A stretch of 64,000 bases of DNA from Anaerococcus prevotii DSM 20548 (lineage in GTDB: Bacteria > Bacillota > Clostridia > Tissierellales > Peptoniphilaceae): positions 1,732,501-1,796,500 of the forward strand of contig NC_013171.1 of assembly GCF_000024105.1 (NCBI RefSeq). The letters run 5' to 3'. Each line of letters begins with the position of its first letter. Positions within the stretch are counted from its first letter, which is position 1. Below, in pieces: positions 41,695-50,337 of the stretch. The translations under genes and the position numbers were made by a program. The notes beneath the pieces are model-generated. The model searched no databases and had not been told where the DNA came from. It saw only the letters and a program-made list of their open reading frames with translations.

Positions 41695-42512
41695 AATTCT
41701 ACCTCTCTTATATCAGCTCTTTGGCTTATTACTTCATCTTCTATCGTAGAAATTTCATCCATGAGATTTACAAGAAATGTTCCTAGCCTATCGGTATTTG
41801 CCATCTCTGCAGAAATTTCAAGAAGGATAAGGCCCATAAGGGATGCCTCTAGGGAATCTGTAACAGCCATAAAGCTTGAAATTATTCCTGTAAGCATACA
41901 GCCTGTAGCAGTGATTTTGGAAAGATTCTCTACTCCATTATTTACTACAAAATACCTATCCCTTGTTACCAAAAGGTCGGATTTACCTGTAATTAGGATA
42001 GTCGAATTATATTTTTGATATAGTCTTCTTCCTATTTGGGCGAGACTTTCTATATTTCCTTCTCTTATCTCATCCTTCTTTCCTACATCTATGCCCAAAG
42101 CCTCGCTTTTTTCTCCAGCAAGGGCCTTAATCTCCGAACTATTTCCCTTTATCAAATCGAAATTATATTTTCCCAAAAGGTCTTTGGCATAGGTCAGACG
42201 AAGGGTGGAAGCTCCTATTCCGACCGCATCTAAGGCTAGGGGAATGTTTTTCTTACTAGCACATTGACTAGCCTTTCTCATAGCGACCATTCTCTCACTT
42301 GTTATATTACCCAAATTAAGGCTTAAGGCCTTGGACATATTTACAATTTCCGAAACTTCATCAGGATGGGCTGCACAAATCGCCTTAGCACCAGTTGCAA
42401 GAATCCCATTTGCCACCATGGTAATGGCTATGGGATTGGTTATGGCATGGATTAGGGGTGAAGTATCTCTTAACTTCTTCCTATTTAGCAAAATCTGATT
42501 TAGATTTTTCAT
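41691..42512 (-). CDS. thiM: Hydroxyethylthiazole kinase
   Basis: About 273 aa. ATG 42512 (MKNLNQILL) is better spaced from AGGAG than the ATG two codons earlier. It phosphorylates hydroxyethylthiazole. Family stretches: PLIHAITNPIAITMVANGILATGAKAICAAHPDEV near 21-55, LDAVGIGASTLR near 96, DLIKGNSSEIKALAG near 118-132, and the catalytic-Cys-containing TATGCMLTGIISSF near 205-218. It overlaps thiW. Together they indicate thiazole salvage alongside de novo synthesis. Confidence 0.93.
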   Translation of the reverse strand: MKNLNQILLNRKKLRDTSPLIHAITNPIAITMVANGILATGAKAICAAHPDEVSEIVNMSKALSLNLGNITSERMVAMRKASQCASKKNIPLALDAVGIGASTLRLTYAKDLLGKYNFDLIKGNSSEIKALAGEKSEALGIDVGKKDEIREGNIESLAQIGRRLYQKYNSTILITGKSDLLVTRDRYFVVNNGVENLSKITATGCMLTGIISSFMAVTDSLEASLMGLILLEISAEMANTDRLGTFLVNLMDEISTIEDEVISQRADIREVEF

Positions 42513-43026
42513 AGACATTGACTCCTAATTTCTTTTGGATTGGGTAGAGAGCCTTGGCTCTTTGTAGGGTCTTTAGGAAGATAAAGGCTACCGTTCCTCC
42601 TATCACTGTAGCTATCAAAAAGCTTGGAAGGTAGAAGTACCAGGTTATATCTCCCTTGCCCCAAAGAAGGGCCATGACTGGGTAGGAGGCTATTGATCCA
42701 ATAATTCCTGTTCCTATAATCTCCCCAATTACACAGGCAAGGATAGATCCCTTGCTCTTTCTGTAAAGAAATCCTGACAAGAAGGCACCAAAGACTTGTC
42801 CTGTTATAGCAAGAGGAGGGATTCCCATAAGACTCATGCGGATAGCAGCTGTAATAATTCCGTTTAGCAAGCTATACCAAGGTCCTAGAAAGACTGAGCA
42901 AACTATATTCACAAAGTGAGCTGTAGGAGCAAAGCCCTCAAACCTTAGGATAGGAGAGATAACAACTCCGATTGCTACAAACATGGACATAGTTACTAAT
43001 ATTAGAATTTTTCTTTTGTTTTCCAT
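42481..43026 (-). CDS. thiW: ThiW, energy-coupling-factor S component for thiazole
   Basis: A 181-aa membrane protein with five or six hydrophobic segments and the ThiW/S-component pattern ISPILRFEGFAPTAHFVNIVCSVFLGPWYSLLNGIITAAIR near 24-64. It binds a thiamine precursor (hydroxyethylthiazole by context and family) and works with a shared ECF energising module that is not in the window. It lies eight bases after thiH, overlaps thiM, and is under the TPP riboswitch. Confidence 0.9.
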   Translation of the reverse strand: MENKRKILILVTMSMFVAIGVVISPILRFEGFAPTAHFVNIVCSVFLGPWYSLLNGIITAAIRMSLMGIPPLAITGQVFGAFLSGFLYRKSKGSILACVIGEIIGTGIIGSIASYPVMALLWGKGDITWYFYLPSFLIATVIGGTVAFIFLKTLQRAKALYPIQKKLGVNVYEKSKSDFAK

Positions 43027-43033
43027 ACTTCTC

Positions 43034-44191
43034 CTATAAATTTATATAATCAGTAAAGACTGGTGTCATGCCGATTTTCTTGAGGTCCTCAAAGGCTTGT
43101 TCGGTAGAACGAGAATCGTCAATCTCAAACTGCTCATCTCCCTCATCAGCACTTTTCTTTGACCTGTGTCCTATAGCAGTATCTACTGATGCAGAGATTT
43201 TAGTCGCAGCATATTTCACAGCCAAGTCCCTAAAGTCCTTTGACTCACGTGTTGAAAGGGTAATAGAGGCAAAAGGCAGAAACATTCTAATTGCAAGCAT
43301 GATTTGGAAGAATTTCTTATCATCTACGATATTAAAGTCTAGAGTATCATCCGCCCCGTGGGTTGGCCTAATCCTTGGAAGAGAGATTGCAATTTCTGCC
43401 TGAGGATATTTCCTTTGAACTTCCTTGGCGTGGATGGCAAGCTTAAAAGCATCTTCTATAGGATCAGAAAGTCCAAAGAGGGCCCCAAAACCCACTCCCC
43501 TAAAGCCTGCCATAAGAGCTCGCTCTTGGGTGTCGATTCTATAGTTAAAGCTTCTCTTATGCCCTGCGGGATGATAGTAGTCGAAAGCTTTCTTGTTGTA
43601 GGATTCCTGGAAGACTGTAACGAAATCCGCCCCAGCCTCTCTTAATTTCTCGTAAGAAGAAACATTTGCGGGATATACTTCTATTCCTACTACCTTAAAA
43701 TATTTGCTGGCAATTCTACAAGCTTCTCCTATATAATCTACAGAAGAAAATCTCTCGCTTTCACCAGTAAGGATTAGGACATCTTCAATCCCAGTTTCTG
43801 CCAAAGCCTTCATCTCTTCTTCGATCTCTTCTAGGTTAAGCTTAGCTCTTTTGATATCGCTTTTTGCCCTAAAACCACAATATCTGCAGGAATTTTCGCA
43901 GTAATTAGCTATATAGATCGGAGAAAATAGGCATACATTGTTTCCAAAATATCTAATCCTAGCATCTTTGGCAAGCTCTGCCATCTCTTCTAAGTGATCT
44001 TCTGCCTTGTCGCTTATGAGATTGTAGAAGTCTCTTTCTGAGAGATTTTTCTTATTAAGACTTGCCAAGACATCAGCCTCACTTACATCTGTATCTTTTA
44101 CTCTATCGTAAGCTTTTTCAATTCTTTCTTTTATATCTGAGTCGATTATATCCATTTCTGGGAAATAATCATTTACGCTTTTAATATTCAT
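43034..44191 (-). CDS. thiH: 2-Iminoacetate synthase (ThiH)
   Basis: Radical-SAM enzyme of about 385 aa cleaving tyrosine to dehydroglycine and p-cresol for thiazole synthesis in anaerobes. The iron-sulfur motif is CENSCRYCGF near residue 85, followed by LTGESERFSSVDYIGEAC and the glycine-rich YHPAGHKRSFNYRIDTQERA. Start choice is uncertain: ATG 44191 sits one base after the thiG stop, while TTG 44200 is better placed relative to AAGGGA. Fourth gene of the thi operon. Confidence 0.94.
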   Translation of the reverse strand: MNIKSVNDYFPEMDIIDSDIKERIEKAYDRVKDTDVSEADVLASLNKKNLSERDFYNLISDKAEDHLEEMAELAKDARIRYFGNNVCLFSPIYIANYCENSCRYCGFRAKSDIKRAKLNLEEIEEEMKALAETGIEDVLILTGESERFSSVDYIGEACRIASKYFKVVGIEVYPANVSSYEKLREAGADFVTVFQESYNKKAFDYYHPAGHKRSFNYRIDTQERALMAGFRGVGFGALFGLSDPIEDAFKLAIHAKEVQRKYPQAEIAISLPRIRPTHGADDTLDFNIVDDKKFFQIMLAIRMFLPFASITLSTRESKDFRDLAVKYAATKISASVDTAIGHRSKKSADEGDEQFEIDDSRSTEQAFEDLKKIGMTPVFTDYINL

Positions 44192-44192
44192 A

Positions 44193-44963
44193 TCAGTCAA
44201 AAAAGTCCCTTAGTGGTGATGATGGATCAGCACCCTTATCTAAAACTCTACCTGGTCTTGCAAGGTAGGCGCATCTTCCTGCTTCGATTCCTAGCTTGAA
44301 GGCTTTTGCCATCATAGTAATATCAGATGCGCTGGCAATTCCAGTATTGGCCATAATAGCATCAGCTCCCATCTCCATGGCTTCTGAAGCATGGCTTGGA
44401 ACTCCAATTCCTGCATCTACAATTACAGGAAGGTCAATCTCATCTATTATGATTTTGATAAAGTCCTTGGTAGCAAGACCCTTATTTGATCCTATTGGAC
44501 TTGCAAGAGGCATGATTGAAGCAGCTCCCGCATCCCTTAAGTCCCTTGCAAAGTTTAGGTCTGGGTACATATAAGGAAGAACTACGAAGCCTTCCCCCGC
44601 AAGGACCTCAGTTGCCTTTAGGGTCTCGGCATTGTCTGGTAAGAGATATTTGCTATCTCTCATAATTTCAATTTTTACGAAATTGCCACAGCCCATCTCT
44701 CTAGCAAGTCTTGCTATCCTAATTGCCTCATCTGCATTTCTTGCACCAGATGTGTTAGGAATTATTGTAACTTCCTTTGGGATATAGTTTAAAATATTAG
44801 CAACATCCTTGGTGTTAGCTCGTCTTAGAGCAACTGTAATCATCTGGGCCCCTGCAGATTCAACTGCAGCATCAATTAATTCTGGTGAGTATTTACCAGA
44901 TCCTAAGATAAATCTGGACTCAAACTTCTTATTTCCTAAAACTAGGTAATCTTTATTTTCCAT
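44193..44963 (-). CDS. thiG: Thiazole synthase
   Basis: A 256-aa TIM barrel condensing DXP, dehydroglycine and ThiS-thiocarboxylate to thiazole phosphate. ATG 44963 ([18 protein letters not shown]) follows AAGGAG. Seen: [61 protein letters not shown] with the Schiff-base Lys, [33 protein letters not shown]. Complete and typical. It overlaps the end of thiF by 11 bases. Confidence 0.96.
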   Translation of the reverse strand: MENKDYLVLGNKKFESRFILGSGKYSPELIDAAVESAGAQMITVALRRANTKDVANILNYIPKEVTIIPNTSGARNADEAIRIARLAREMGCGNFVKIEIMRDSKYLLPDNAETLKATEVLAGEGFVVLPYMYPDLNFARDLRDAGAASIMPLASPIGSNKGLATKDFIKIIIDEIDLPVIVDAGIGVPSHASEAMEMGADAIMANTGIASASDITMMAKAFKLGIEAGRCAYLARPGRVLDKGADPSSPLRDFFD

Positions 44964-45564
44964 TTGCTTCTCCTTCAATAATTTTAACCGCATAGAGGGC
45001 TTCAAGACTTGCTATCACTCCCACATAAGGAAGATAAAGCCCCTGTTCGGGACTTGTCCTAAAGTCTCCTATCATAGTTACATTGTCAATTTTCTTTATC
45101 CTTATATCCTCTAGGTCCCCAAGACCTGATAGGCCTGATCCTATTATTAGTTGCTTTCCCTTCTTTCCTAGAAAAAAATCAAAGACAAGGGACTTCATCT
45201 CCTTCTTATCGAAGGCCTCTATGAAAATATCTGTCTTCTTGCTTATTTCTTCTAGATTTTCCCAATTTATCTTAAGATCTTTTGCATAGACTTTGACGTA
45301 GGGAATTGTCTCTTCGATTTTTTTCTTAGTCTGCATGACCTTAGACTTTCCGAGATCAGCCATATCGTAATTTTGCCTATTAAGGTTGGAGTATTCCACC
45401 TTATCATAATCATAAATATAGATATTACCCACCCCACATCTTGCAAGAGACATGGCTATATTTGAGCCCAAGCCTCCACAGCCAAGGATAGAGACAGAAG
45501 ATTTTTTCAAGATTTCGTTTATATAAGGATCTTGTCTTCTTAGAATCTCTTCTCTTAGGTCCAT
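44953..45564 (-). CDS. thiF: ThiS adenylyltransferase (ThiF, short anaerobe type)
   Basis: A 203-aa E1-like enzyme that adenylates the ThiS C-terminus. Seen: [42 protein letters not shown], the ATP-binding core with the Asp and Arg residues of the family. It is shorter than E. coli ThiF (about 250 aa) and I find no C-terminal CxxC zinc motifs, consistent with the short clostridial ThiF subtype. Its ribosome site overlaps the Gly codons and stop at the end of thiS. Confidence 0.92.
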   Translation of the reverse strand: MDLREEILRRQDPYINEILKKSSVSILGCGGLGSNIAMSLARCGVGNIYIYDYDKVEYSNLNRQNYDMADLGKSKVMQTKKKIEETIPYVKVYAKDLKINWENLEEISKKTDIFIEAFDKKEMKSLVFDFFLGKKGKQLIIGSGLSGLGDLEDIRIKKIDNVTMIGDFRTSPEQGLYLPYVGVIASLEALYAVKIIEGEANGK

Positions 45565-45565
45565 A

Positions 45566-45763
45566 TCAACCCCCTCCTACAAAGGAAAAAACTTCTATCT
45601 TTGATCCATCTTCAACTATAAAGTCTTCAAAGTCTACTTTCCTTACAAGCTTACTATCTACCTCACAAGCAAGAAAATCTGGGTCGTAATTGTTCCTTAA
45701 AAGAAAGTCCCTAAGATTTTCTCTCTCTAGGAAAGAAACTTCCTTATCGTTTAACTTAATCAC
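45566..45763 (-). CDS. thiS: Sulfur carrier protein ThiS
   Basis: A 65-aa ubiquitin-like sulfur carrier ending in Gly-Gly-Gly, with the terminal GG required for adenylation and thiocarboxylate formation. Starts with GTG at 45763 (MIKLNDKEVSFLERENLRDF) behind AGGGGGTGA. First gene of the thi operon. The Gly codons and stop (GGAGGGGGTTGA) also form the strong Shine-Dalgarno of thiF, one base before its ATG. Confidence 0.93.
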   Translation of the reverse strand: MIKLNDKEVSFLERENLRDFLLRNNYDPDFLACEVDSKLVRKVDFEDFIVEDGSKIEVFSFVGGG

Positions 45764-45779
45764 AAAAAATCACCCCCTC

Positions 45780-45833
45780 AAAAAAAGGCACAGAAAGGAC
45801 AACCATACCCGAGGTGGTATGCCCCTTTGTGCC
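45780..45833 (-). promoter_or_regulatory. Second terminator-like structured element before thiS
   Basis: On the mRNA strand GGCACA (from 45833) pairs with TGTGCC (45787-45792); inside, AAGG/CCTT and CATACC/GGTATG helices are separated by asymmetric internal loops; a run of seven T follows and runs into the thiS ribosome site. It is separate from the terminator attached to the TPP riboswitch. It could be a second attenuator. CACCTC in its apical loop could also pair with the thiS Shine-Dalgarno. Confidence 0.7.
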
Positions 45834-45876
45834 AATTACATCACTTTTCTATTAATCTTAAAGTCTATTTTAAGTA

Positions 45877-45902
45877 TAAAAATAGACCCCTTCTAGGGGT
45901 CT
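45877..45902 (-). terminator. TPP riboswitch expression-platform terminator
   Basis: AGACCCC (from 45902 on the minus strand) pairs with GGGGTCT, five-base loop, followed by ATTTTTAT. It lies about 25 bases after the aptamer and is the likely switchable terminator. Confidence 0.8.
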
Positions 45903-45925
45903 TTAAACTTTTGCTTTATTATAAC

Positions 45926-46008
45926 TTAGCTTTCTTACGCAGGTTTTAACCTAACAAGTTTAAAGGGTTAATGGATAATTCCATCTCTCAGCTATTGCAC
46001 CCCTAGCT
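45926..46008 (-). promoter_or_regulatory. TPP (thi-box) riboswitch aptamer
   Basis: The mRNA strand carries the conserved blocks AGGGGTGC, GCTGAGAGATGG, ACCCTTTAAACTTG, TTAGGTTAAAACCTGCGTA and AGAAAGC in order, matching the TPP riboswitch consensus. It starts within a few bases of the predicted transcription start and precedes thiS, so thiamine diphosphate should shut off the operon by premature termination. Confidence 0.95.
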
Positions 46009-46014
46009 ACTTAT

Positions 46015-46043
46015 ATTATAAGATAATTCTTTTTGTTTTTCAA
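46015..46043 (-). promoter_or_regulatory. Promoter of the thi operon
   Basis: Minus-strand TTGAAA (46038-46043), 17-base spacer, TATAAT (46015-46020). The -35 box overlaps the last codons of the small gene at the end of the suf operon, so the two operons are packed without a spacer. Confidence 0.75.
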
Positions 46044-46273
46044 ATTTTTCTACCATCTTTGTATTTTTTATACTTAAGATAGGCATTTGCGCTCATTAAT
46101 AGAGCTGCTATCAAAACTAGATAAAAGTAAGGTTTTGATTTAACATATTGATAGATAGTAAGAACATATAGGAGTATAGCTGATACTAAACTCGTTATAA
46201 ATTCCATCAATTCAAAGTTTTTCAAATTCATCTTAGATAGTTTGGTCAAGTGTCTTCCATGATAGGAGGGCAC
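46040..46273 (-). CDS. Small membrane protein at the end of the suf operon
   Basis: Open frame of up to 77 aa, with possible internal starts at 46231 (MNLKNFEL) and 46207. The C-terminal 55 residues contain two hydrophobic segments (about 24-43 and 50-66 of the long form) and a Lys-rich tail. It overlaps the end of sufU by 41 bases in the long form; no strong ribosome site is visible at any start, so coupling to sufU is possible. I do not recognise a family. It may be a real small inner-membrane protein or a chance frame. Confidence 0.45.
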   Translation of the reverse strand: MPSYHGRHLTKLSKMNLKNFELMEFITSLVSAILLYVLTIYQYVKSKPYFYLVLIAALLMSANAYLKYKKYKDGRKI

Positions 46274-46652
46274 ACTTTACTCTTTGTGGCATGTTCTGGA
46301 TGTTCTTGAAAGCTACTGCATCTTCTAAAAGCTCTAGCTCTTCATCTGTAACATCTTCTCTTTTGATCATCCTTATGTAGATATCAGCAAGCTTCTTGGC
46401 TTCTTCCTTAGTTTTTCCAACTATAATATCACACATAACGCTAGTTGCAGCTTGGCTTATGGCACAGCCATCTCCCGTGAAGGCTGCCTCTTTTATGATA
46501 TCTCCATCCATCTTTAGTTGGAGGACGATCTCGTCCCCGCATGATGGATTGTGGCCTGGCTCTGTGATTTCTGCATCTTCCAAGTCGTGTTTGTTAGCTT
46601 GATTTCTTGAATGATCTAATATTATTTGACTGTAAATTTCTTCCATATTCAT
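46233..46652 (-). CDS. sufU: SufU iron-sulfur scaffold / sulfur relay protein
   Basis: A 139-aa SufU/IscU-like protein. The three conserved Cys are in HNPSCGDE, GDGCAISQAATS and RVKCALLSW, with the Asp of GDGC. In Gram-positive bacteria SufU is a zinc-dependent sulfurtransferase accepting sulfur from SufS. The ATG overlaps the sufS stop (TAATG). Last conserved gene of sufCBDSU. Confidence 0.95.
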   Translation of the reverse strand: MNMEEIYSQIILDHSRNQANKHDLEDAEITEPGHNPSCGDEIVLQLKMDGDIIKEAAFTGDGCAISQAATSVMCDIIVGKTKEEAKKLADIYIRMIKREDVTDEELELLEDAVAFKNIQNMPQRVKCALLSWKTLDQTI

Positions 46653-47875
46653 TATAGGCCCATCACCTTTCTTACATTCTTTAACTCACGAGCAAAAATC
46701 TCTGCTTCTTCCTTGGTATTGTATATAGAAAATGATGCTCTGGCTGTTGCAGATATGCCTAGATATCCGTGAAGTGGCATAGCACAATGGTGGCCGCTTC
46801 TTACAGCTATCCCCTTGCTATCAAGGATTGTAGCTATATCGTGTGGGTGGATGTCTGTAAAGGTAAATGATATTACAGATCCTGCCTTGCCATTTGTCGG
46901 ATAGAAGATTTTGATATTTGGGATGTCCTTTATCAAATCATAGGCATAGGAAGTTAATTCATGCTCATAGGCAAATATCTCGTCCATGCCAATTTTTTCT
47001 ACATACTCAATCGCAGCTTTTAATCCAAGGACTCCTCCTACATTTGGAGTTCCAGCTTCAAATTTTATAGGTGGCTCTTGGAAAGTAGATTCTTGTTCAT
47101 AGACATATTCTATCATATCTCCGCCGTAGTTGAAAGGCTCAAGCTTATCTAAAAGCTCGTATTTTCCATAAAGGACTCCGATTCCCATAGGAGAGAACAT
47201 CTTGTGTCCTGAAAAGGCTAGGAAGTCACAATCTATATCTTTGACGTCTGTCTTTACATGAGGTATAAGTTGGGCTCCGTCTACTATTGATATGGCTCCT
47301 ACTTCATGGGCCCATTTAGTAATAAGCTTTGAATCGATAAGCTCCCCTGTAACATTGCTTGCTCCAGTTACAGAAACTATCTTAGTTTTCTCGTTGATTT
47401 TACTTTTCAAATCATCATAATCTAAGCCGTAGTCATCATTTAGGTAGGCATAGACTAGCTTTGCCCCAGTCTTTTTTGCTACCATTTGCCATGGAACTAG
47501 ATTTGCATGATGGTCTAGGATTGTAATTAGGATCTCGTCATCTTTTTTGAGATTGTTTAGCCCATACGAGTAGGCCAAGAGGTTTAGGGCCTCTGTAGTT
47601 GATCTTGTAAATACAATCTCAGAAGATTTTCTAGCTCCTATGAAGTCTTTGACAACTTGTCTTGTTTCTTCGTAAGCTTCTGTCGCCTTCCAGCTTAGAA
47701 AGTGGGCTCCCCTGTGAGGGTTGGCGTTAGAATATCTGTAGTATTCGTCAACTGCATCAATCACATAGGCTGGTTTCTGGCTTGTCGCTCCTGTATCTAA
47801 ATAAATAACTTCCTTTCCCACCTTTTCGCTATCAAGGTAGGGAAAGTCAGCTCTAATTTTTTCTACATCCATCAT
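46652..47875 (-). CDS. sufS: Cysteine desulfurase SufS
   Basis: A 407-aa PLP enzyme releasing sulfur from cysteine. Seen: IYLDTGATSQKPAYVIDAVDEYY near 24-46, NPHRGAHFLSWKATEAYE near 53, the PLP-Lys in DFLAFSGHKMFSPMGIGVLYG near 218-238, and the catalytic Cys in VRSGHHCAMPLHGYLG near 360. Length is typical. It provides persulfide to SufU for iron-sulfur assembly and may also supply ThiS sulfur. Confidence 0.96.
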   Translation of the reverse strand: MMDVEKIRADFPYLDSEKVGKEVIYLDTGATSQKPAYVIDAVDEYYRYSNANPHRGAHFLSWKATEAYEETRQVVKDFIGARKSSEIVFTRSTTEALNLLAYSYGLNNLKKDDEILITILDHHANLVPWQMVAKKTGAKLVYAYLNDDYGLDYDDLKSKINEKTKIVSVTGASNVTGELIDSKLITKWAHEVGAISIVDGAQLIPHVKTDVKDIDCDFLAFSGHKMFSPMGIGVLYGKYELLDKLEPFNYGGDMIEYVYEQESTFQEPPIKFEAGTPNVGGVLGLKAAIEYVEKIGMDEIFAYEHELTSYAYDLIKDIPNIKIFYPTNGKAGSVISFTFTDIHPHDIATILDSKGIAVRSGHHCAMPLHGYLGISATARASFSIYNTKEEAEIFARELKNVRKVMGL

Positions 47876-48924
47876 AAATCGTATCCTAGGTTCATTTTGT
47901 GAACTTTCGCTCTAATTTTATCTCTTAAAGCTTCATCTTCTATATTATCAATAGCTGGAGCGAAGTTTGCTTCAAGCATCATAGCTTCGGCTTGTTTCTT
48001 GCTAAAACCACGGCTCATGATGTAAAATAGCATTTCCTTATTTAGTCTACCTACGCTTGCTGCGTGGTTTCCAGCAACTTCCCTTTCCTCGTTTAGAAGG
48101 ATTGGGGCAGACTTATTGATTACATCATCTGAAAGCATCATAGAATAATCACCAATTTTACCATCCGCCTTGTGGCAGCCTCTTCTTAGGTCAACTACTC
48201 CCTTGAAATTCTTCTCAGCCCTATCCTTTAGGGCACCGTTGAACATACATTCTGAGTCAGTGTCTGTTCCGAAGTGCTCGTTAGTAGCTAAAATATCTAG
48301 GAAATCATCTCCTTCTTTGAAGTATACTCCCTTTTGGATGACCTTAGACCTATCTCCCTTAAGGATATTGTCGATATTTACAAGACTCTTGCCAGCTCCA
48401 ACTTCTATATAAGTGATATCTAATATAGCGTCTTCGGCAAGGTAAGTTCCAATAGAGTTTAGGTTTGTAGCATCTTTTCCTAGATTTGTGACTACGACAA
48501 TTTTGACATAGGAATTCTTATCAAGTTTGGCCCTAATTCTTGAGTTAAGAAAGATTTTCTCTGAACCATCATCGAAGATATTTATCAAAAATGATGACCT
48601 GCTAGCTTCACTCGCCTTGATATCGATGTTAGAAACTAGGATATTGTCGTCCTTCTTTAGGTCAAAATTGATAAATTCAGTTTCTCTTTCTCCCTTAACA
48701 TCGAAGGCATAGGATCTGTTTCTGAAATCTTTATTTTCTTTTTCGATTTTTTCAGAAATTCCGACCTTGTGGCCTGCAAAGGCTTCTTCTACTTCGCTTA
48801 TTTCTGATAAGTTTTCTGCCTTGGAGCTTTCTTCTATATTTTCTATATTGATTTTATCTTCTTTTAAATAATTTAGTCCGAGACTTGCCCAAGTTGGCAT
48901 TCTCATTTCGTTAATTCTTGCCAT
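47872..48924 (-). CDS. sufD: SufD subunit of the SufBCD scaffold
   Basis: A 350-aa SufD-type beta-helix protein with the C-terminal VAGNHAASVGRLNKEMLFYIMSRGFSKKQAEAMMLEANFAPAI segment, which includes the conserved His. Assembles Fe-S clusters with SufB and SufC. Its start overlaps the sufB stop and its end overlaps sufS by four bases. Confidence 0.93.
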   Translation of the reverse strand: MARINEMRMPTWASLGLNYLKEDKINIENIEESSKAENLSEISEVEEAFAGHKVGISEKIEKENKDFRNRSYAFDVKGERETEFINFDLKKDDNILVSNIDIKASEASRSSFLINIFDDGSEKIFLNSRIRAKLDKNSYVKIVVVTNLGKDATNLNSIGTYLAEDAILDITYIEVGAGKSLVNIDNILKGDRSKVIQKGVYFKEGDDFLDILATNEHFGTDTDSECMFNGALKDRAEKNFKGVVDLRRGCHKADGKIGDYSMMLSDDVINKSAPILLNEEREVAGNHAASVGRLNKEMLFYIMSRGFSKKQAEAMMLEANFAPAIDNIEDEALRDKIRAKVHKMNLGYDL

Positions 48925-50336
48925 CAGCCGTTTGCTCCTTCCAATTCCATATCGATAAGACGATTCATCTCGACAGCATATTCTAGTGGAAGCTCTCTAG
49001 AAATTGGTTCAGCAAAACCTCTTACAATCATTGATTTAGCTTCTTCTTCAGGAATTCCCCTACTCATTAGATAAAAGATTTGTCCCTGATCGATTGAGCC
49101 GATTTTAGCTTCGTGGCCGCAGTCTACATCGTCATTTCTTATATCTAATACAGGTATTGTATCTGATTGGGACTCTTCTGAAATCATAAGGTTCTCACAG
49201 TCTACTGTTGATCTAGAACCTGCTGAGTTTTTCTTCATCTGAACGAGGGATCTTGTCATACTCTTACCAGCACCTGCTGTGATTGATTTTGTAAGAGCTG
49301 TTGAGTAAGTATTTGGAGCAAGGTGAATCATAGAGCAACCATTGTCTATATATTGACCGTTGGATGCAAAAGTAATTCCTGTATATTCTGCACTAGCTCC
49401 TTCTCCTGCAAGAACGCTTGTTGGATAAAGCATAGAAACCTTAGATCCGAAAGAACCTGATACCCAAATCACCTTGCCACCTTCTTGGACGATAGCTCTT
49501 TTGGTGTTTAGATTATACATATTCCTTGACCAGTTTTCGATAGTTGAAAATCTAACTTCGGCGTTTTTACCGACAAAGATTTCTACAGAACCTGCGTGAA
49601 GGTTAACTACATTGTATCTTGGGGCAGAGCAGCCTTCGATAAAGTGAACCTTGGCATTATCTTCTGCTATGATCATTGTATGCTCAAACTGACCTGCTCC
49701 TGGAGCATTTAGTCTGTAGTAGGATTGGAGAGGAATATCTACCTCAACTCCTTCTGGAACGTAAATTAGGGAACCTCCACTCCATACAGCACCGTGAAGG
49801 GCTGCGTATTTGTGAAGTGTTGGAGGGATGGCCTTTTGGAAGTAGGCCTTTACTATATCCTCATGCTCCCTAAGGGCTGATGAGAAGTCCATAAAGATTA
49901 CCCCTTGATCAGATAGGTGTTTTTGGATTGAGTGATAAACTTCCTCACTATCGTATTGGGCACCGACACCTGCAAGAGACTCTTGCTCAGCTTGAGGGAT
50001 TCCAAGTCTATCGAAGGTATCTCTGATCTCTTCTGGAAGGGCTTCCCAGTTAGATTTCTTATCAGATTTTGGCTTAACATAAGTTGTAATGTCATCCATA
50101 TTTAGCTCAGAAAGGTCTGGTCCCCAAGAAGGGTTGTCGATTTTTTCAAAAAGAGCAAGAGACTTTAGTCTCCTTCTTCTCATCCAGTCTGGCTCGTTTT
50201 TCTTCTTAGAAATCTCATTTACTATATCAGCATTTATACCCTTGTCAGTTATATCTGCATATTCAAATTCATTAAAGAAGTCGTAGTATCCACGATCTAG
50301 CTCCTTTAATTGATCTTCAATATTAATTTCTTTCAT
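48924..50336 (-). CDS. sufB: SufB subunit of the SufBCD scaffold
   Basis: About 470 aa, starting at ATG 50336 (MKEINIEDQLKEL); a TTG ten codons earlier is less likely. Family landmarks: GIPQAEQESLAGVGAQYDSEEVYHS, PEGVEVDIPLQSYYRLNAPGAGQFEHTMIIAED, HFIEGCSAPRYNVVNLHAGSVEIF with the conserved Cys, and DCGHEAKIGSIDQGQIFYLMSRGIPEEEA. Builds nascent iron-sulfur clusters with SufC and SufD. Second gene of the suf operon. Confidence 0.96.
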   Translation of the reverse strand: MKEINIEDQLKELDRGYYDFFNEFEYADITDKGINADIVNEISKKKNEPDWMRRRRLKSLALFEKIDNPSWGPDLSELNMDDITTYVKPKSDKKSNWEALPEEIRDTFDRLGIPQAEQESLAGVGAQYDSEEVYHSIQKHLSDQGVIFMDFSSALREHEDIVKAYFQKAIPPTLHKYAALHGAVWSGGSLIYVPEGVEVDIPLQSYYRLNAPGAGQFEHTMIIAEDNAKVHFIEGCSAPRYNVVNLHAGSVEIFVGKNAEVRFSTIENWSRNMYNLNTKRAIVQEGGKVIWVSGSFGSKVSMLYPTSVLAGEGASAEYTGITFASNGQYIDNGCSMIHLAPNTYSTALTKSITAGAGKSMTRSLVQMKKNSAGSRSTVDCENLMISEESQSDTIPVLDIRNDDVDCGHEAKIGSIDQGQIFYLMSRGIPEEEAKSMIVRGFAEPISRELPLEYAVEMNRLIDMELEGANG

Positions 50337-50337
50337 C

